Source: Acidobacteriaceae bacterium (GTDB lineage Bacteria > Acidobacteriota > Terriglobia > Terriglobales > Acidobacteriaceae). Taken from it: a DNA stretch of 64,000 bases. Every line of letters starts with the position of its first letter. The first letter of the stretch is position 1. The stretch lies in contig PKXQ01000151.1 in the NCBI GenBank assembly GCA_003132405.1, positions 1-64,000 on the forward strand, read 5' to 3'. The position numbers were made by a program, and so were the translations under genes. The notes beneath the pieces were generated by a model that was not told where the DNA came from, made no database searches, and saw nothing but the letters and a program-made list of their open reading frames with translations. Positions 26,939 through 36,755 of the stretch are shown here, one piece after another.

Positions 26939-29900
26939 TCAAGATGACGAGTTCGTGGGGAGCGTACGTTCCTCGACTCCGGGTTTGAAGATCGCTCCCT
27001 GACTGGTGCGGCTGTTCATTATTACGCGTATTTGGTCACTGAAGTGCAAGTGACGGACGCAGCCTTGCTCTTCTACAGCTTGCTGCTGGGCTAGCCATTG
27101 CCAATCTACGCTGCCCTCGCCGGCGTCGGGATTCACGGTGAAGTAGCCGGTCTGGAAGGCGGTCAGATTCTGGAAGAAATGGCTGCCTTGGGACGGGGTG
27201 ACACGGAAGTCGCGGAAGCCGGCTTCCACGATTACGCGCGCACCGGAGATTTCATCCCACTCTACGGGAATGCCCAGCCAGAGTTCGTTCGAACCCCAGC
27301 GGCCGACACCGATGAGCAAGTAGGGGCGATTCTCGTCAGAGAGGCGACGATTGAAGTGCGCGACGGCTTGTGCTACCTCTTGACTGCGGGCGCGTTCGAA
27401 GCGTTGCGAGTCGACTACCACTACATCGTGAAGATCGCCGACGCTGCCGTTACCTAGAACTTTGCTGCTGCGGCAGATCAAGCCTTCCGGATGCACATCA
27501 TCCAAGGAGAGATCTTCGTCGTGGCGCGTTAAGGTCAGCGGGCGAATCTGAAGGAAGCCGAACTCAGCGATGTCTTCGCCTGAAGAATTGGCTAACCGCG
27601 CCAGGCGCACCGCGAATTCAATTTCCACCGGATTACCAAGTGCATCTTCGCCGGCCTGAATCAGCACCTCGAGAATTTCGGCCAGCGGGAAGGTGCCGTG
27701 CTTGAGCATGGGCGCAAAAGTGACGATGCGCGATCCGGGTCGGCTTACTCCATCGTAGACGGCGTTATTGTCACGAGAATAAGTCGAGGCGAGCGCTTGC
27801 AGCGTGCCATCTTTCTCGGCTATGTGCAGTCCGAAACGCCGTTCGTGCCAGTGGCCGGGACGGCCGTCGGCAGCGCCATCCAACTCCAAGGCCCAAAATT
27901 CCGACTGCGAGTTGGCCAGTATGTCTTCGACGGAAGAAAACTGAACGAGGTTGAGGGGATAGCGCGGGCAGAAGGTCAGACACTTCCCTCCGTCGACTAC
28001 GGCGCGGCCCAGACCGAGAGCCACCGCGGCGATGCCGTCTTCGAAGGCCATCGGCGGCACGGGATAAAAATTGCGTGAGCGCACTACGCCGGAAAAATCA
28101 GGATAGAAGCGGCACCCGTGGACGGTGCCGACCACTTGCTGGAGAATCACCGCCATCTTTTCTTCTTCGAGCCGGTAAGGCGTTGCGCGCACGTAGGCCT
28201 TGGCGTGGCGGCTGAATGTCGACGCATAAACGCGACGAATGGCCTCGCTCAGCGCGGTGAGACGGGCATCGGGATCGGCTTGCAAATCTGGTTGCTGGTT
28301 GCCGAGCATGAAAGTTTTATAGACGCCAGTGAAGGGTTGGTATTGCGAATCCTCGAGCAGGCTGGAAGAGCGCACGGCTAGCGGGTATTTCACCTCGGCT
28401 AAGAACGCCTTCAAATTTTCGTTGAGAGCGTTTGAGAGCGGAGCGGCGAGAAATTTGCGATGAATCTCGGCGTCATCTTCGCAATGCAGGGCAAAATCGA
28501 GAAGGTTGTTCTCGGAGATGAATTGATCGAAGACATCGGTGGCCAAAACTACGGCTGGAGGCACGGAGATGCGAACACCGGGAAAGCGGCGGGTGAGACG
28601 ACTCTTGCGCAGTAGATGGCGCACAAAGGCCAGGCCGCGGGCTTTTCCGCCTAGCGACCCGGAGCCGATGCGCAGAAAACTTGATTCCGACGGCTGGAAA
28701 GTGTCGGCTTTAAAGTCGCCAATCAGGACTTCGCTTTGTTCGCGGCGATACTCATTGATCGATTCGATCAGATCACGGCGAAGATGTTCGGGGCTGGCAA
28801 AATCGGAGACTTTTCGCGGGCGCAGTTTCGCGGCGAGCGCGAACTCGGTGCGCGCCATTAGCCAGTGCGAGAAATGATTGCTCTGCGAATGGAAGACGAT
28901 GCTCTCGGCGGGAACGGTCTGCAGCTGTTCTTCCAACTCGTTCATGTCTTTGGCGCGGCCGACCTCGCTGGAATCAGGCAGACGAAATACAAAGTCGCCA
29001 AAGCCAAATTGCTCGGTCAATATCTCGCGCAAATCTTTGAGTAGCGTAGGCGAACGCTTGCGCAAAAAAGAATAGCCCTCGGCATGAGCGCGCGGGCGGA
29101 ACTCGGTGCGGCTGGTTTGCAAAACCACGGGCGCGTCGGGCACGAGACTCTTCACCATGTGCGCCAGTTCGAAGCCAGCCTCTGGACTGAGTTTACCCTC
29201 CCAGGGAAACTCGACGTCCGAGACCAGGCCGAAGAGATAGTTGCGATATTCCTGCACCAGGCTGGCGGCGTCTTCAAAATCGGAACTCAGCAGAATTCTC
29301 GGCCGCGCCTGCATGCGCACAAGTTTGTGCGCGACGTTGATGCCCTCCTGAATCACGCGCCGCGACTGTTTGATCAGCTCGGTATAGATAACGGGCAAGA
29401 ACGCGGAGTAGTAGCGAATGTTGTCTTCGACCACGAGCAGCACGGGAACGCCCATGGCGTGCGTGTCGTGGAGGACGTTGCGCTTGTCCTCGATATATTT
29501 GACGATCGCAATCAGAATGCGAGCATTGCCTTGCCAGAGGAAGATTCGTTCGATATCGGTGACTGGATTGCGCGCGACGAAATTCTTGATCTCGCGATGG
29601 TCGTAGCCGAGCACGACGACCGGAACATCGAGCCCGGCTCTCTTGATTTCACTCGCCAACTGCGCAGCATTCATGTCGCCGACGGTGAGGTTGGTGACGA
29701 TCAGGTTGAATTGGCGTGAGCGAGCGAGTTCGGCCGCTTCCGCGCAGGAGTTGACGTGAGTGATTCCGGGAACGTGCTCGGGACTGAGATCGAGCGATTG
29801 ATCAATGAGCAATTCGTTGAGCCGGCCGTCTTCGCGCAGGATGAACGAATCGTAGAGGCTCGAAACCAGAAGGATGTTATGCACCTTGAAGGGCATCAGA

Positions 29901-30052
29901 TTTTCGAAGCCTTCAAAACGCTCTTCCGCGTCGGTAATGAAGTCGGGCTCGGCCACGCGACGCAGGTTCATGGGGATATCGTAGCCCATGTATTGATGGA
30001 GATGCGCGGGCAAGTTTAGATTCTCGGTGAGTTTACGGCTGGCGCCCGTCAC
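26939..30052 (-). CDS. PEP/pyruvate-binding (PPDK N-terminal) protein with receiver-like N-terminal domains
   Basis: The protein has 1037 residues. Two alpha/beta receiver-like domains lie at about 55-165 (HNILLVSSLYDSFILREDG...FNLIVTNLTVGDM) and 200-360 (VPVLLVVEDNIRYYSAFLPV...GLVSDVEFPW). The pyruvate phosphate dikinase ATP-grasp region follows (LRIGSGSLGGKARGLAFVRH at about 455, LAVRSSSLLEDSQYQPFTGV at about 560, VEIEFAVRLA...FLQIRPLTL). I do not see the phosphohistidine swivel (TSHAA-type) or the PEP-binding barrel, so it is not a normal PEP synthase. A role in phosphotransfer or sensing is possible. GTG 30052 is the longest start, and ATG 29989 is also plausible. It is divergent from hypC across a CRP-like box. 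Confidence 0.7.
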   Translation of the reverse strand: MTGASRKLTENLNLPAHLHQYMGYDIPMNLRRVAEPDFITDAEERFEGFENLMPFKVHNILLVSSLYDSFILREDGRLNELLIDQSLDLSPEHVPGITHVNSCAEAAELARSRQFNLIVTNLTVGDMNAAQLASEIKRAGLDVPVVVLGYDHREIKNFVARNPVTDIERIFLWQGNARILIAIVKYIEDKRNVLHDTHAMGVPVLLVVEDNIRYYSAFLPVIYTELIKQSRRVIQEGINVAHKLVRMQARPRILLSSDFEDAASLVQEYRNYLFGLVSDVEFPWEGKLSPEAGFELAHMVKSLVPDAPVVLQTSRTEFRPRAHAEGYSFLRKRSPTLLKDLREILTEQFGFGDFVFRLPDSSEVGRAKDMNELEEQLQTVPAESIVFHSQSNHFSHWLMARTEFALAAKLRPRKVSDFASPEHLRRDLIESINEYRREQSEVLIGDFKADTFQPSESSFLRIGSGSLGGKARGLAFVRHLLRKSRLTRRFPGVRISVPPAVVLATDVFDQFISENNLLDFALHCEDDAEIHRKFLAAPLSNALNENLKAFLAEVKYPLAVRSSSLLEDSQYQPFTGVYKTFMLGNQQPDLQADPDARLTALSEAIRRVYASTFSRHAKAYVRATPYRLEEEKMAVILQQVVGTVHGCRFYPDFSGVVRSRNFYPVPPMAFEDGIAAVALGLGRAVVDGGKCLTFCPRYPLNLVQFSSVEDILANSQSEFWALELDGAADGRPGHWHERRFGLHIAEKDGTLQALASTYSRDNNAVYDGVSRPGSRIVTFAPMLKHGTFPLAEILEVLIQAGEDALGNPVEIEFAVRLARLANSSGEDIAEFGFLQIRPLTLTRHDEDLSLDDVHPEGLICRSSKVLGNGSVGDLHDVVVVDSQRFERARSQEVAQAVAHFNRRLSDENRPYLLIGVGRWGSNELWLGIPVEWDEISGARVIVEAGFRDFRVTPSQGSHFFQNLTAFQTGYFTVNPDAGEGSVDWQWLAQQQAVEEQGCVRHLHFSDQIRVIMNSRTSQGAIFKPGVEERTLPTNSSS

Positions 30053-30059
30053 ACCCCGA

Positions 30060-30075
30060 TGTGTCGGACATCACA
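30060..30075 (+). promoter_or_regulatory. CRP/FNR-family operator upstream of hypC
   Basis: TGTGTCGGACATCACA matches TGTGA-N6-TCACA with one mismatch. It lies 46 bases upstream of the hypC GTG and between hypC and the divergent PEP-domain gene, so it could serve both. The same dyad type precedes hybO and the ferredoxin gene. Confidence 0.45.
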
Positions 30076-30121
30076 GATGGCGGTAATTCCCAGTGTTGTA
30101 CTAACAGTGGAGGGCGCTACC

Positions 30122-30376
30122 GTGTGTCTGGCGATTCCGGGGAAGATTTTGGAGATTCAGGAGCAGGGGCCGTTGCGCGCCGCTCGTGTGCAGTTTGGCG
30201 GTATCGTGCGCCAGGTTTCACTGAACTTCGTGCCTGAGGCGGGATTGGGCGACTATGTGATGGTGCACGTCGGCTTCGCGATCAGCCGTATCGATGCGGC
30301 CGAGGCGGAACGGACTTACAAAGTCTTGGAAGAGATGGGGGAGTTGGAGGCCGAATTGCCTCCGGCAGAGGCGTGA
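30122..30376 (+). CDS. hypC: Hydrogenase maturation chaperone HypC
   Basis: The protein has 84 residues starting VCLAIPGKILEIQEQGPLRA. Its N-terminal Cys2 is the family's ligand for the Fe(CN)2CO unit it carries from HypD to the large subunit precursor. The open frame runs back to 30059, but GTG 30122 gives the conserved MCLAIPG-type start and has GGAGGG seven bases upstream. It is the first gene of hypCDEABF. The Ala/Glu-rich tail (LEAELPPAEA) is variable in the family. A 147-base gap separates it from hypD. Confidence 0.93.
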   Translation: MCLAIPGKILEIQEQGPLRAARVQFGGIVRQVSLNFVPEAGLGDYVMVHVGFAISRIDAAEAERTYKVLEEMGELEAELPPAEA

Positions 30377-30523
30377 TAGCTGGAACGCGCGTTGTTCGCT
30401 GTTCGCTTTTCGCTTCGGTAAATTGAGCGATGTACCAACAGCGAATCGCGAGCGACGAAGAGCGTTCCCGAACAAGCGTAAGTAAGTCGACTGATTCCGT
30501 GGCGTTCGCGCTGCGTTTAAAGC

Positions 30524-31657
30524 ATGAAATATCTCGACGAATATCGTGATCATCGCATTGCGCGCGGTTTGGCTACGGAGATTGCGCAGTCAACGACTCA
30601 GCCGTGGGTGCTGATGGAGATTTGCGGTGGCCAGACGCACACCATCATGCGTTATGGTTTGGACGAGTTGCTGCCGCGCGAGATTGAAATCGTGCACGGG
30701 CCGGGATGTCCGGTGTGCGTAACGCCACTTGAGACTGTCGACAAGGCGATTGCGCTGGCGCTGCGGCCGGACGTCATTTTAGTTTCTTACGGAGATATGC
30801 TGCGGGTACCGGGGTCGCATTCTGATCTGTTTCGGGCGAAGGCGCAGGGCGCGGATGTTCGCATTGCATACTCGCCAATGGAAGCGGTGAAGATTGCACG
30901 CGCGAATCCTGAGCGTAAAGTCGTATTTCTCGCGATTGGATTCGAGACCACGGCGCCGGCGAATGCTATGGCTGCCTGGCAAGCGCGGAGTGAAGGGCTA
31001 ACCAATTTTTCTTTGCTGGTGTCCCATGTGCTGGTGCCGCCGGCGATCCGCGCCTTGATGGTTTCGCAGACCAACCGCGTGCAGGGTTTTATTGCGCCGG
31101 GGCATGTATGCACGGTGATGGGATGCGCGGAGTACGAGTCGCTGGTGCGCGATTTTCGCGTACCGATCGTGGTGGGAGGATTCGAGCCGGTAGATATTTT
31201 GGCAGCCGTTCTCATGCTGGTGCGTCAACTGGAAGCTGGAGAGGCGCGGCTGGAGAATCAATATGTGCGCTCGGTCAGCTATCAGGGAAATCTCCCGGCG
31301 CAGCAACTAGTGGGCGAGGTATTTGAAATTGGCGATCAGAAGTGGCGTGGAATCGGGATGATTCCGCAGAGTGGATTGCGGCTGCGCGAAGAGTACGCGG
31401 CGTTTGATGCGAATCGCGTTTTTGATTTGGGCGAGATGAGCGTGGACGAGCCCGCAGAGTGCATCAGCGCGCGGGTTTTGCAGGGGTTGAAGAAGCCTAC
31501 GGATTGCGCCGCGTTTGGCATGCGCTGCACGCCGGAGAATCCGTTGGGAGCGCCGATGGTTTCAACCGAGGGAGCATGCGCGGCGTATTACCACTATCGG
31601 CGGCATGCGGTTGTAAAACAGGAGAAACTGTGTCAGCAATCACTTCAGGCGAAATAA
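30524..31657 (+). CDS. hypD: Hydrogenase maturation protein HypD
   Basis: The protein has 377 residues. It is the [4Fe-4S] protein on which the Fe(CN)2CO group is assembled with HypC. Conserved stretches are [79 protein letters not shown] and, near the end, [29 protein letters not shown]. The Cys residues needed for the cluster and catalysis are present. Its last 28 bases overlap the start of hypE. Confidence 0.96.
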   Translation: MKYLDEYRDHRIARGLATEIAQSTTQPWVLMEICGGQTHTIMRYGLDELLPREIEIVHGPGCPVCVTPLETVDKAIALALRPDVILVSYGDMLRVPGSHSDLFRAKAQGADVRIAYSPMEAVKIARANPERKVVFLAIGFETTAPANAMAAWQARSEGLTNFSLLVSHVLVPPAIRALMVSQTNRVQGFIAPGHVCTVMGCAEYESLVRDFRVPIVVGGFEPVDILAAVLMLVRQLEAGEARLENQYVRSVSYQGNLPAQQLVGEVFEIGDQKWRGIGMIPQSGLRLREEYAAFDANRVFDLGEMSVDEPAECISARVLQGLKKPTDCAAFGMRCTPENPLGAPMVSTEGACAAYYHYRRHAVVKQEKLCQQSLQAK

Positions 31658-32697
31658 AATTCGAGCTTAGTTGCCCTACACCGCTTCCGGCTAGGGATAC
31701 GATTCTGTTGGGGCACGGCAGCGGCGGCAAGCTGAGCGCTGAGTTGATTCGCGACATTTTTCTGCCGGCGTTTGAGAATCCAGTGCTGGCGCGTTTGGAT
31801 GATCAGGCGATCGTCAACGTGAACGGGCAGCGACTCGCGATTACTACCGATTCTTTCGTGGTCAAGCCGCTGTTTTTTCCGGGCGGCGATATTGGCTCGC
31901 TCGCAGTGCATGGGACGGTGAACGATCTGGCTATGGGCGGCGCCACGCCGCTATTTCTAAGCGCCGCTTTCATTATCGAAGAAGGCTTCTCGATGGAGGA
32001 ATTGCGGCGTGTCGTGAATTCACTGAGGCGAGCGGCGTCAGACGCGGGCGTAAATGTGGTAACTGGCGATACGAAGGTCGTCGAAAAAGGTAAGGGCGAC
32101 GGGCTGTTCATCAACACTACAGGAATTGGGCTCGTGCCGCCGGGCATCGATCTTTCGGCCGACCGCGCGCGTCCTGGCGATAAAGTGATTTTGAGTGGAT
32201 CGATTGGCGATCACGGCATCGCGATTCTGGCGCAGCGCGAGGGGCTGGAATTCGAAACGCAGATCCAGAGTGACAGCGCGGCTTTGCACACGCTGGTGGC
32301 GCGGATGTTGGGCGTGAGTTGCGGCATTCGCTGTATGCGCGATCCGACGCGCGGCGGTGTCTCCAGCACGCTGAATGAAATTGCGGAGCGCTCGCAGGTT
32401 GGGATTGAAATCGAGGAGAGTTCGCTTCCGATCCATGAAGAGGTTCGGGGCGCTTGCGAGCTACTGGGGCTGGATCCTCTTTATGTGGCGAATGAAGGCA
32501 AGCTAATCGCAATCGTCGCGCCCGAAGCTGCCAGCGCGGTATTGACGGCAATGAGATGCCATCCGCTGGGGGCGGAAGCGCGGATTATCGGCACGGTCAA
32601 GAAAGAGGACGCGGGTCTGCTGACAATGCGAACACCGCTGGGTACGACACGAGTCGTGGATATGCTCGCTGGCGATCAGTTGCCGCGCATTTGCTAG
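31630..32697 (+). CDS. hypE: Hydrogenase maturation carbamoyl dehydratase HypE
   Basis: The protein has 355 residues. It dehydrates the carbamoyl group that HypF puts on its C-terminal Cys to give the cyanide ligands of the active site. The PurM-type fold is visible ([80 protein letters not shown]), and the protein ends with the required PRIC. GTG 31630 has GGAG five bases upstream and overlaps hypD by 28 bases. The longer open frame to 31459 is an artefact of that overlap. Confidence 0.95.
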   Translation: MSAITSGEIKFELSCPTPLPARDTILLGHGSGGKLSAELIRDIFLPAFENPVLARLDDQAIVNVNGQRLAITTDSFVVKPLFFPGGDIGSLAVHGTVNDLAMGGATPLFLSAAFIIEEGFSMEELRRVVNSLRRAASDAGVNVVTGDTKVVEKGKGDGLFINTTGIGLVPPGIDLSADRARPGDKVILSGSIGDHGIAILAQREGLEFETQIQSDSAALHTLVARMLGVSCGIRCMRDPTRGGVSSTLNEIAERSQVGIEIEESSLPIHEEVRGACELLGLDPLYVANEGKLIAIVAPEAASAVLTAMRCHPLGAEARIIGTVKKEDAGLLTMRTPLGTTRVVDMLAGDQLPRIC

Positions 32698-32703
32698 AGA
32701 TTT

Positions 32704-33081
32704 ATGCACGAGATGGGGATTGCGAGTTCGGTGCTGGAGGCGGTTCGAACTGAGATGCGCCGCTATCCGGAATCTTATCCGTGCAAGGTCGGCGTACGGA
32801 TTGGCGAGATGGCGGCGATCGATCCGGAGGCGTTGCGTTTTTGTTTTGAGGCGATGATTCTTGATACCGATCTGGCATCGATCGAGTTGGCGATTGAGGT
32901 CTGCCCGCGTCGCCATCGCTGTTTGGCTTGCGGACATGAGTTTGTTGTGCACGACTACGATTGCAGCTGCCCGAAATGCTCAAGCCTCGGGACGACATGC
33001 ATCAGTGGCGATGAGTTAGAACTGGCCTACCTGGAGGTGGAGCAGTATGGATCGAGTACCGTTGGAGCGAAAAGTACTTAG
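32704..33081 (+). CDS. hypA: Nickel chaperone HypA
   Basis: The protein has 125 residues. The N-terminal Met-His-Glu is the nickel-binding site, and the zinc site is C73-x2-C76 and C89-x2-C92 (CLACGHEF...CSCPKCSS), with an extra Cys at 87. It delivers nickel with HypB to the hydrogenase large subunit. It starts six bases after hypE, and its last 35 bases overlap hypB. Confidence 0.95.
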   Translation: MHEMGIASSVLEAVRTEMRRYPESYPCKVGVRIGEMAAIDPEALRFCFEAMILDTDLASIELAIEVCPRRHRCLACGHEFVVHDYDCSCPKCSSLGTTCISGDELELAYLEVEQYGSSTVGAKST

Positions 33082-33724
33082 CGAGAACGACCGCATTGCG
33101 GCAGAGTTGCGCGCGCGCTTTCAGGAGCACAATGTTTTGTGCCTGAATATCATCAGTTCTCCGGGGTCGGGCAAGACAAGCCTGCTGGAGCGCACGCTCG
33201 AGACCTTGCCGCGGCATGATCGCGTGGCTGTATTGACGGGCGATATCCAAACGGAAAACGATGCGAACCGGCTCAAACGATTTCTTTTTCCGGTAAAGCA
33301 GATCACGACCGGCGGCACCTGCCACCTCGATGCGCGCATGATCGAGCGGCACCTGGCGGATTGGCCGCTCGAAGATCTCGATCTTCTCTTCATTGAAAAC
33401 GTGGGCAACCTGGTTTGCCCGTCCAGTTACGATCTCGGAGAAGCGGCAAAGGTCGTGGTGTTGAGCGTGACCGAAGGCGAAGACAAGCCTCTGAAATACC
33501 CCTCGATATTTTTCAAGTCCGACTTGATGGTGTTAAGTAAGATCGACTTGCTTCCTTACGTGCCATTTGATATGAACGCGGCGGCGGAGAATGCGCGGAA
33601 AGTTCATCCGGGGATGGAGATTGTGAAGGTGTCTTGCCTCACGGGCAACGGTCTGCACGAATGGATGACCTGGCTAGAGCAGCGGCGCAGCGCGCATAAA
33701 TCGCCGGTGGAGGCTGTAAGCTAA
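33047..33724 (+). CDS. hypB: Nickel-insertion GTPase HypB
   Basis: The protein has 225 residues. The P-loop is SSPGSGKTS (37-45), followed by VLTGDIQTENDANRLKRF, the metal-linked GGTCHLDARM, LLFIENVGNLVCPSSYDLGE and the specificity loop VLSKIDLLPY. It is a SIMIBI-class GTPase that powers nickel insertion. The N-terminal CxxCGC and His-rich nickel-storage region of some homologues is missing, as in many short HypB. GGAGGTGG lies six bases before ATG 33047 inside hypA. Confidence 0.95.
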   Translation: MDRVPLERKVLSENDRIAAELRARFQEHNVLCLNIISSPGSGKTSLLERTLETLPRHDRVAVLTGDIQTENDANRLKRFLFPVKQITTGGTCHLDARMIERHLADWPLEDLDLLFIENVGNLVCPSSYDLGEAAKVVVLSVTEGEDKPLKYPSIFFKSDLMVLSKIDLLPYVPFDMNAAAENARKVHPGMEIVKVSCLTGNGLHEWMTWLEQRRSAHKSPVEAVS

Positions 33725-33730
33725 TGGCCT

Positions 33731-36061
33731 ATGGAGGTTCGACGCCGGATCGAAGTCTCGGGCATTGTGCAGGGCGTCGGATTCCGTCCCTACATTTATC
33801 GCTTGGCGACGAGCAGGCATCTTAGTGGCACGATTCGCAATACTTCTGCCGGAGTTACCATTGAGATTCAGGGCGCGGCCGAGACCGTCCAGGATTTCGT
33901 TGAACACTTGCCCACCGATGCGCCGCCTCTGGCGCGGATTACCAGCTTCACCGTTAGTGAAGTCGCCTGCAACGGTGACAGCGACTTCCGCATTATTCAT
34001 AGCCGCGAGGGCGAAGAAGTTCGCACGCTGATTTCTCCGGACGTCGCGATCTGTGCCGACTGCCTGCGCGAAATGTTCGACGCCAATGATCGGCGCTATC
34101 GTTATCCATTTATTAACTGCACGAATTGCGGGCCGCGCTTCACCATCATTCGCGACATTCCTTACGACCGGCCAAGCACGTCCATGGCCGTGTTTCCTAT
34201 GTGCGCGGCTTGTCTTGCGGAGTATGAGAATCCGCTCGACCGGCGCTTCCACGCGCAACCCAACGCTTGTTGGGATTGCGGACCGCGCGTGGAGCTTTGG
34301 GATAAATCGGGGCAGCGAATGGAGTGCGACGATCCGATTGCCGAAGTCGCTTCCAGTCTGCGTACGGGCTTGGTCGTTGCGGTCAAGGGGTTGGGAGGAT
34401 TTCATCTAGCCGTGGATGCTACAAATGCCGAGGCAGTCGCTTTACTGCGGCAGCGGAAACGTCGAGTAGAGAAGCCGTTTGCAGTGATGGTTCCGGACGT
34501 TGTGGCGGCGGGCGAAATCTGCGAGTTGGATTACGCGGCTCGCGCGGCGTTGCAGTCAATTCAGCGGCCGATTGTTTTGCTGCCGAAGAAAATGCGGACA
34601 GGCGACGACCCTCGGCGCTCCACAATTCCTGAAAAGGTTGCGCCTTTCAATCGCTACCTGGGAGTTTTTCTGCCCTACACGCCGCTTCATTATCTGCTGC
34701 TTGCAGCCGGAGAGTTCAAGGCTCTGGTGATGACCAGCGGCAACCTGAGCGAGGAGCCAATCGCAATCGACAATCGCGAGGCGGTCAATCGGTTGAGCGG
34801 GCTTGCCGATCAGTTTCTAGTGCACAACCGCGACATTTTACTTCGCTGCGACGATTCGGTAGTGCGAGTTGCGGGGGGAGTGGCGCGGCAGTTGCGGCGT
34901 TCGCGCGGATTTGTTCCCGTGCCAGTCTTTCTCAAGGACGAGCAGCCTTCGGTGCTGGCCGTGGGCGGCGAACTAAAGAACACGATCTGTCTGATTAAAG
35001 GAAAGAATGCTTTCCTCAGCCAACACGTTGGAGATTTGGAAAACCCCGAGAGTTTTAAGTTTTTTCATGAGGCGATCGAGCATCTGGAACGGATTCTTGA
35101 GATCCGGCCGGAGGTCATTGCCTACGATCTTCATCCCGATTATTTCTCGACACAATGGGCATTGAAGCAAAGCGGTGTGAAGTTGGTCGGCGTGCAGCAT
35201 CATCACGCGCATACTGCCAGTTGCATGGCCGAGAATCACCTTGAGGGCCGGGTGATTGGATTCGCTCTCGATGGCACCGGCTACGGCACCGACGGAAAGA
35301 TTTGGGGCGGCGAGGTGCTGATTGCCGGCTATGAAGGTTTCGAGCGCGCCGCTCATTTTGAATATATGCCCCTGCCCGGCGGGGCGACTGCGATCCGTGA
35401 GCCTTGGCGGATGGCGGTGAGTTATCTGGCGCATCATTTTGGGCGCGAGTTCTTAGAGATGGATTTCATGAAGTCGGACACTTCGTTCGCGCGGGAGATA
35501 GATCGGACGAAGGTGAACTTTCTTCTGGGCATGATCGAAAAGGGTGTGAACTCGCCGCTTACTTCGAGTTGCGGGCGGCTATTCGACGCGGTCGCGGCGC
35601 TGGTGGGAATCCGGCAGCAGGTCAACTATGAAGCGCAGGCTGCGATTGAATTGGAGATGGCGATGACGCTCTCCGAGATCGGATTGTCAGAAGAAGCGAG
35701 TTTCTATCCGATGAAGCTTTTGCCGGAGAACGACCGCTGGCTCATCAGCACGCGCCCGCTGTTTGATGCGCTGATTCATGATCTCGACAGCAACGTTTCG
35801 TCGGCGACGATCAGCAGGCGCTTTCACAATGCGCTGGTGGAGTGTTTCGTCGAATTGGCAGCGCTTCTGCGAAGGAAAAATGATCTCAACCGCGTCTGCC
35901 TGAGCGGCGGGACATTTCACAACATCTACCTATCGCAGCAGCTCGAAGCGCGGTTAGTGCAGGCTGGATTTGAGGTGTTTACGCAGAAAGAAGTGCCCGC
36001 GGGAGATGGCGGGTTGAGCTTGGGACAGGCGTTAGTCGGAGCTGCTAAATCACAGATATAG
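33731..36061 (+). CDS. hypF: Carbamoyltransferase HypF
   Basis: The protein has 776 residues. The domains in order are acylphosphatase (VSGIVQGVGFRPYIYRLATS, 1-90), two zinc fingers (CADCLREM...CTNCGP and CAACLAEY...CWDCGP, about 105-190), a YrdC-like carbamoyl-adenylate domain (about 200-390), and a Kae1-like transferase domain with VQHHHAHTASCMAEN and FALDGTGYGTDG. It makes carbamoyl-AMP and carbamoylates HypE. ATG 33731 follows hypB by six bases. It is the last gene of the hyp operon. Confidence 0.96.
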   Translation: MEVRRRIEVSGIVQGVGFRPYIYRLATSRHLSGTIRNTSAGVTIEIQGAAETVQDFVEHLPTDAPPLARITSFTVSEVACNGDSDFRIIHSREGEEVRTLISPDVAICADCLREMFDANDRRYRYPFINCTNCGPRFTIIRDIPYDRPSTSMAVFPMCAACLAEYENPLDRRFHAQPNACWDCGPRVELWDKSGQRMECDDPIAEVASSLRTGLVVAVKGLGGFHLAVDATNAEAVALLRQRKRRVEKPFAVMVPDVVAAGEICELDYAARAALQSIQRPIVLLPKKMRTGDDPRRSTIPEKVAPFNRYLGVFLPYTPLHYLLLAAGEFKALVMTSGNLSEEPIAIDNREAVNRLSGLADQFLVHNRDILLRCDDSVVRVAGGVARQLRRSRGFVPVPVFLKDEQPSVLAVGGELKNTICLIKGKNAFLSQHVGDLENPESFKFFHEAIEHLERILEIRPEVIAYDLHPDYFSTQWALKQSGVKLVGVQHHHAHTASCMAENHLEGRVIGFALDGTGYGTDGKIWGGEVLIAGYEGFERAAHFEYMPLPGGATAIREPWRMAVSYLAHHFGREFLEMDFMKSDTSFAREIDRTKVNFLLGMIEKGVNSPLTSSCGRLFDAVAALVGIRQQVNYEAQAAIELEMAMTLSEIGLSEEASFYPMKLLPENDRWLISTRPLFDALIHDLDSNVSSATISRRFHNALVECFVELAALLRRKNDLNRVCLSGGTFHNIYLSQQLEARLVQAGFEVFTQKEVPAGDGGLSLGQALVGAAKSQI

Positions 36062-36079
36062 GACGAGCATATACAACGC

Positions 36080-36101
36080 CTTACTTATTGTATAATGTAA
36101 G
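36080..36101 (+). promoter_or_regulatory. VapBC-type promoter with overlapping operator dyad
   Basis: TATAAT (36091-36096) lies seven bases before the antitoxin ATG, giving a near-leaderless transcript. It is embedded in the dyad CTTAC-N12-GTAAG (36080-36101). A dyad over the -10 box fits autorepression by the AbrB-type antitoxin. Confidence 0.5.
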
Positions 36102-36103
36102 AC

Positions 36104-36349
36104 ATGAAAGATAATTGTACTACTTTGACCTCCAAGGGCCAACTGGTAATTCCGGTAGAACTTCGCCGCAAACATAAGATTAAAGCGGGCACCAAGATCC
36201 AATTGTTGGAAGATCAATTCGGCCGCATTGTGTTGCAACCACTCACCGAAGATTACATCGACAAGGTAATGGGCATGCTGGCGGACGGTCCGGACCTGCT
36301 GGCCAGTTGGGAAAAGGAACATCGGGAAGAGGGCAAGCACGATAAATGA
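36104..36349 (+). CDS. AbrB/MazE-type antitoxin (VapB-like)
   Basis: The protein has 81 residues. The swapped-hairpin AbrB DNA-binding domain is at the N-terminus (TTLTSKGQLVIPVELRRKHK, IKAGTKIQLLEDQFGRIVLQ). The acidic/basic C-terminal tail (LLASWEKEHREEGKHDK) should wrap the toxin. It is expected to neutralise the following PIN ribonuclease and repress its own promoter through the dyad over the -10 box. Its stop overlaps the toxin start in ATGA. The pair sits between the hyp and hyb operons. Confidence 0.85.
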   Translation: MKDNCTTLTSKGQLVIPVELRRKHKIKAGTKIQLLEDQFGRIVLQPLTEDYIDKVMGMLADGPDLLASWEKEHREEGKHDK

Positions 36350-36750
36350 GAACCTACGTGCTTGATGCCAGCGCGCTGCTCGCTTTTCTTCAGAAGACTC
36401 CAGGTGCTTATAGGGTCAGGGAACTGCTAAAAGAAGCCCAGCAAGAGCGCGTGAAAGTACTGATGTCAGCGGTGAATTTCGGGGAAGTGTATGGCAGGAT
36501 TCTGCGCGAATACGGCTTCGAGCCAACTCTTACGATTATGCAAGCGGTGAAACCATTGGCAATTGAGATGGTGGACGCAACACCGCAGAGGGCATGCAAA
36601 GCCGCGGATGTTAAGGCCCAACATAAGCTTTATTACGCCGATAGTTTTGCGGCGGCGCTGGCGATTGAACACAAGGCTACGCTAGTTACCAGCGACAATG
36701 ATTTCCGCAAACTCGGCCGCGGTTTTCCGGTTATCTGGCTGAAGAACTGA
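36346..36750 (+). CDS. PIN-domain ribonuclease toxin (VapC-like)
   Basis: The protein has 134 residues. The acidic PIN residues are in place: D7 in YVLDASALL, Glu in AVNFGEVYGR, Asp in LYYADSFAAALA, and the late Asp of TSDNDF. It is predicted to be a Mg-dependent RNase that blocks translation, held in check by the overlapping antitoxin. The target RNA is unknown. The gene ends five bases before the convergent hydrogenase protease gene. Confidence 0.87.
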   Translation: MRTYVLDASALLAFLQKTPGAYRVRELLKEAQQERVKVLMSAVNFGEVYGRILREYGFEPTLTIMQAVKPLAIEMVDATPQRACKAADVKAQHKLYYADSFAAALAIEHKATLVTSDNDFRKLGRGFPVIWLKN

Positions 36751-36755
36751 GTAGG

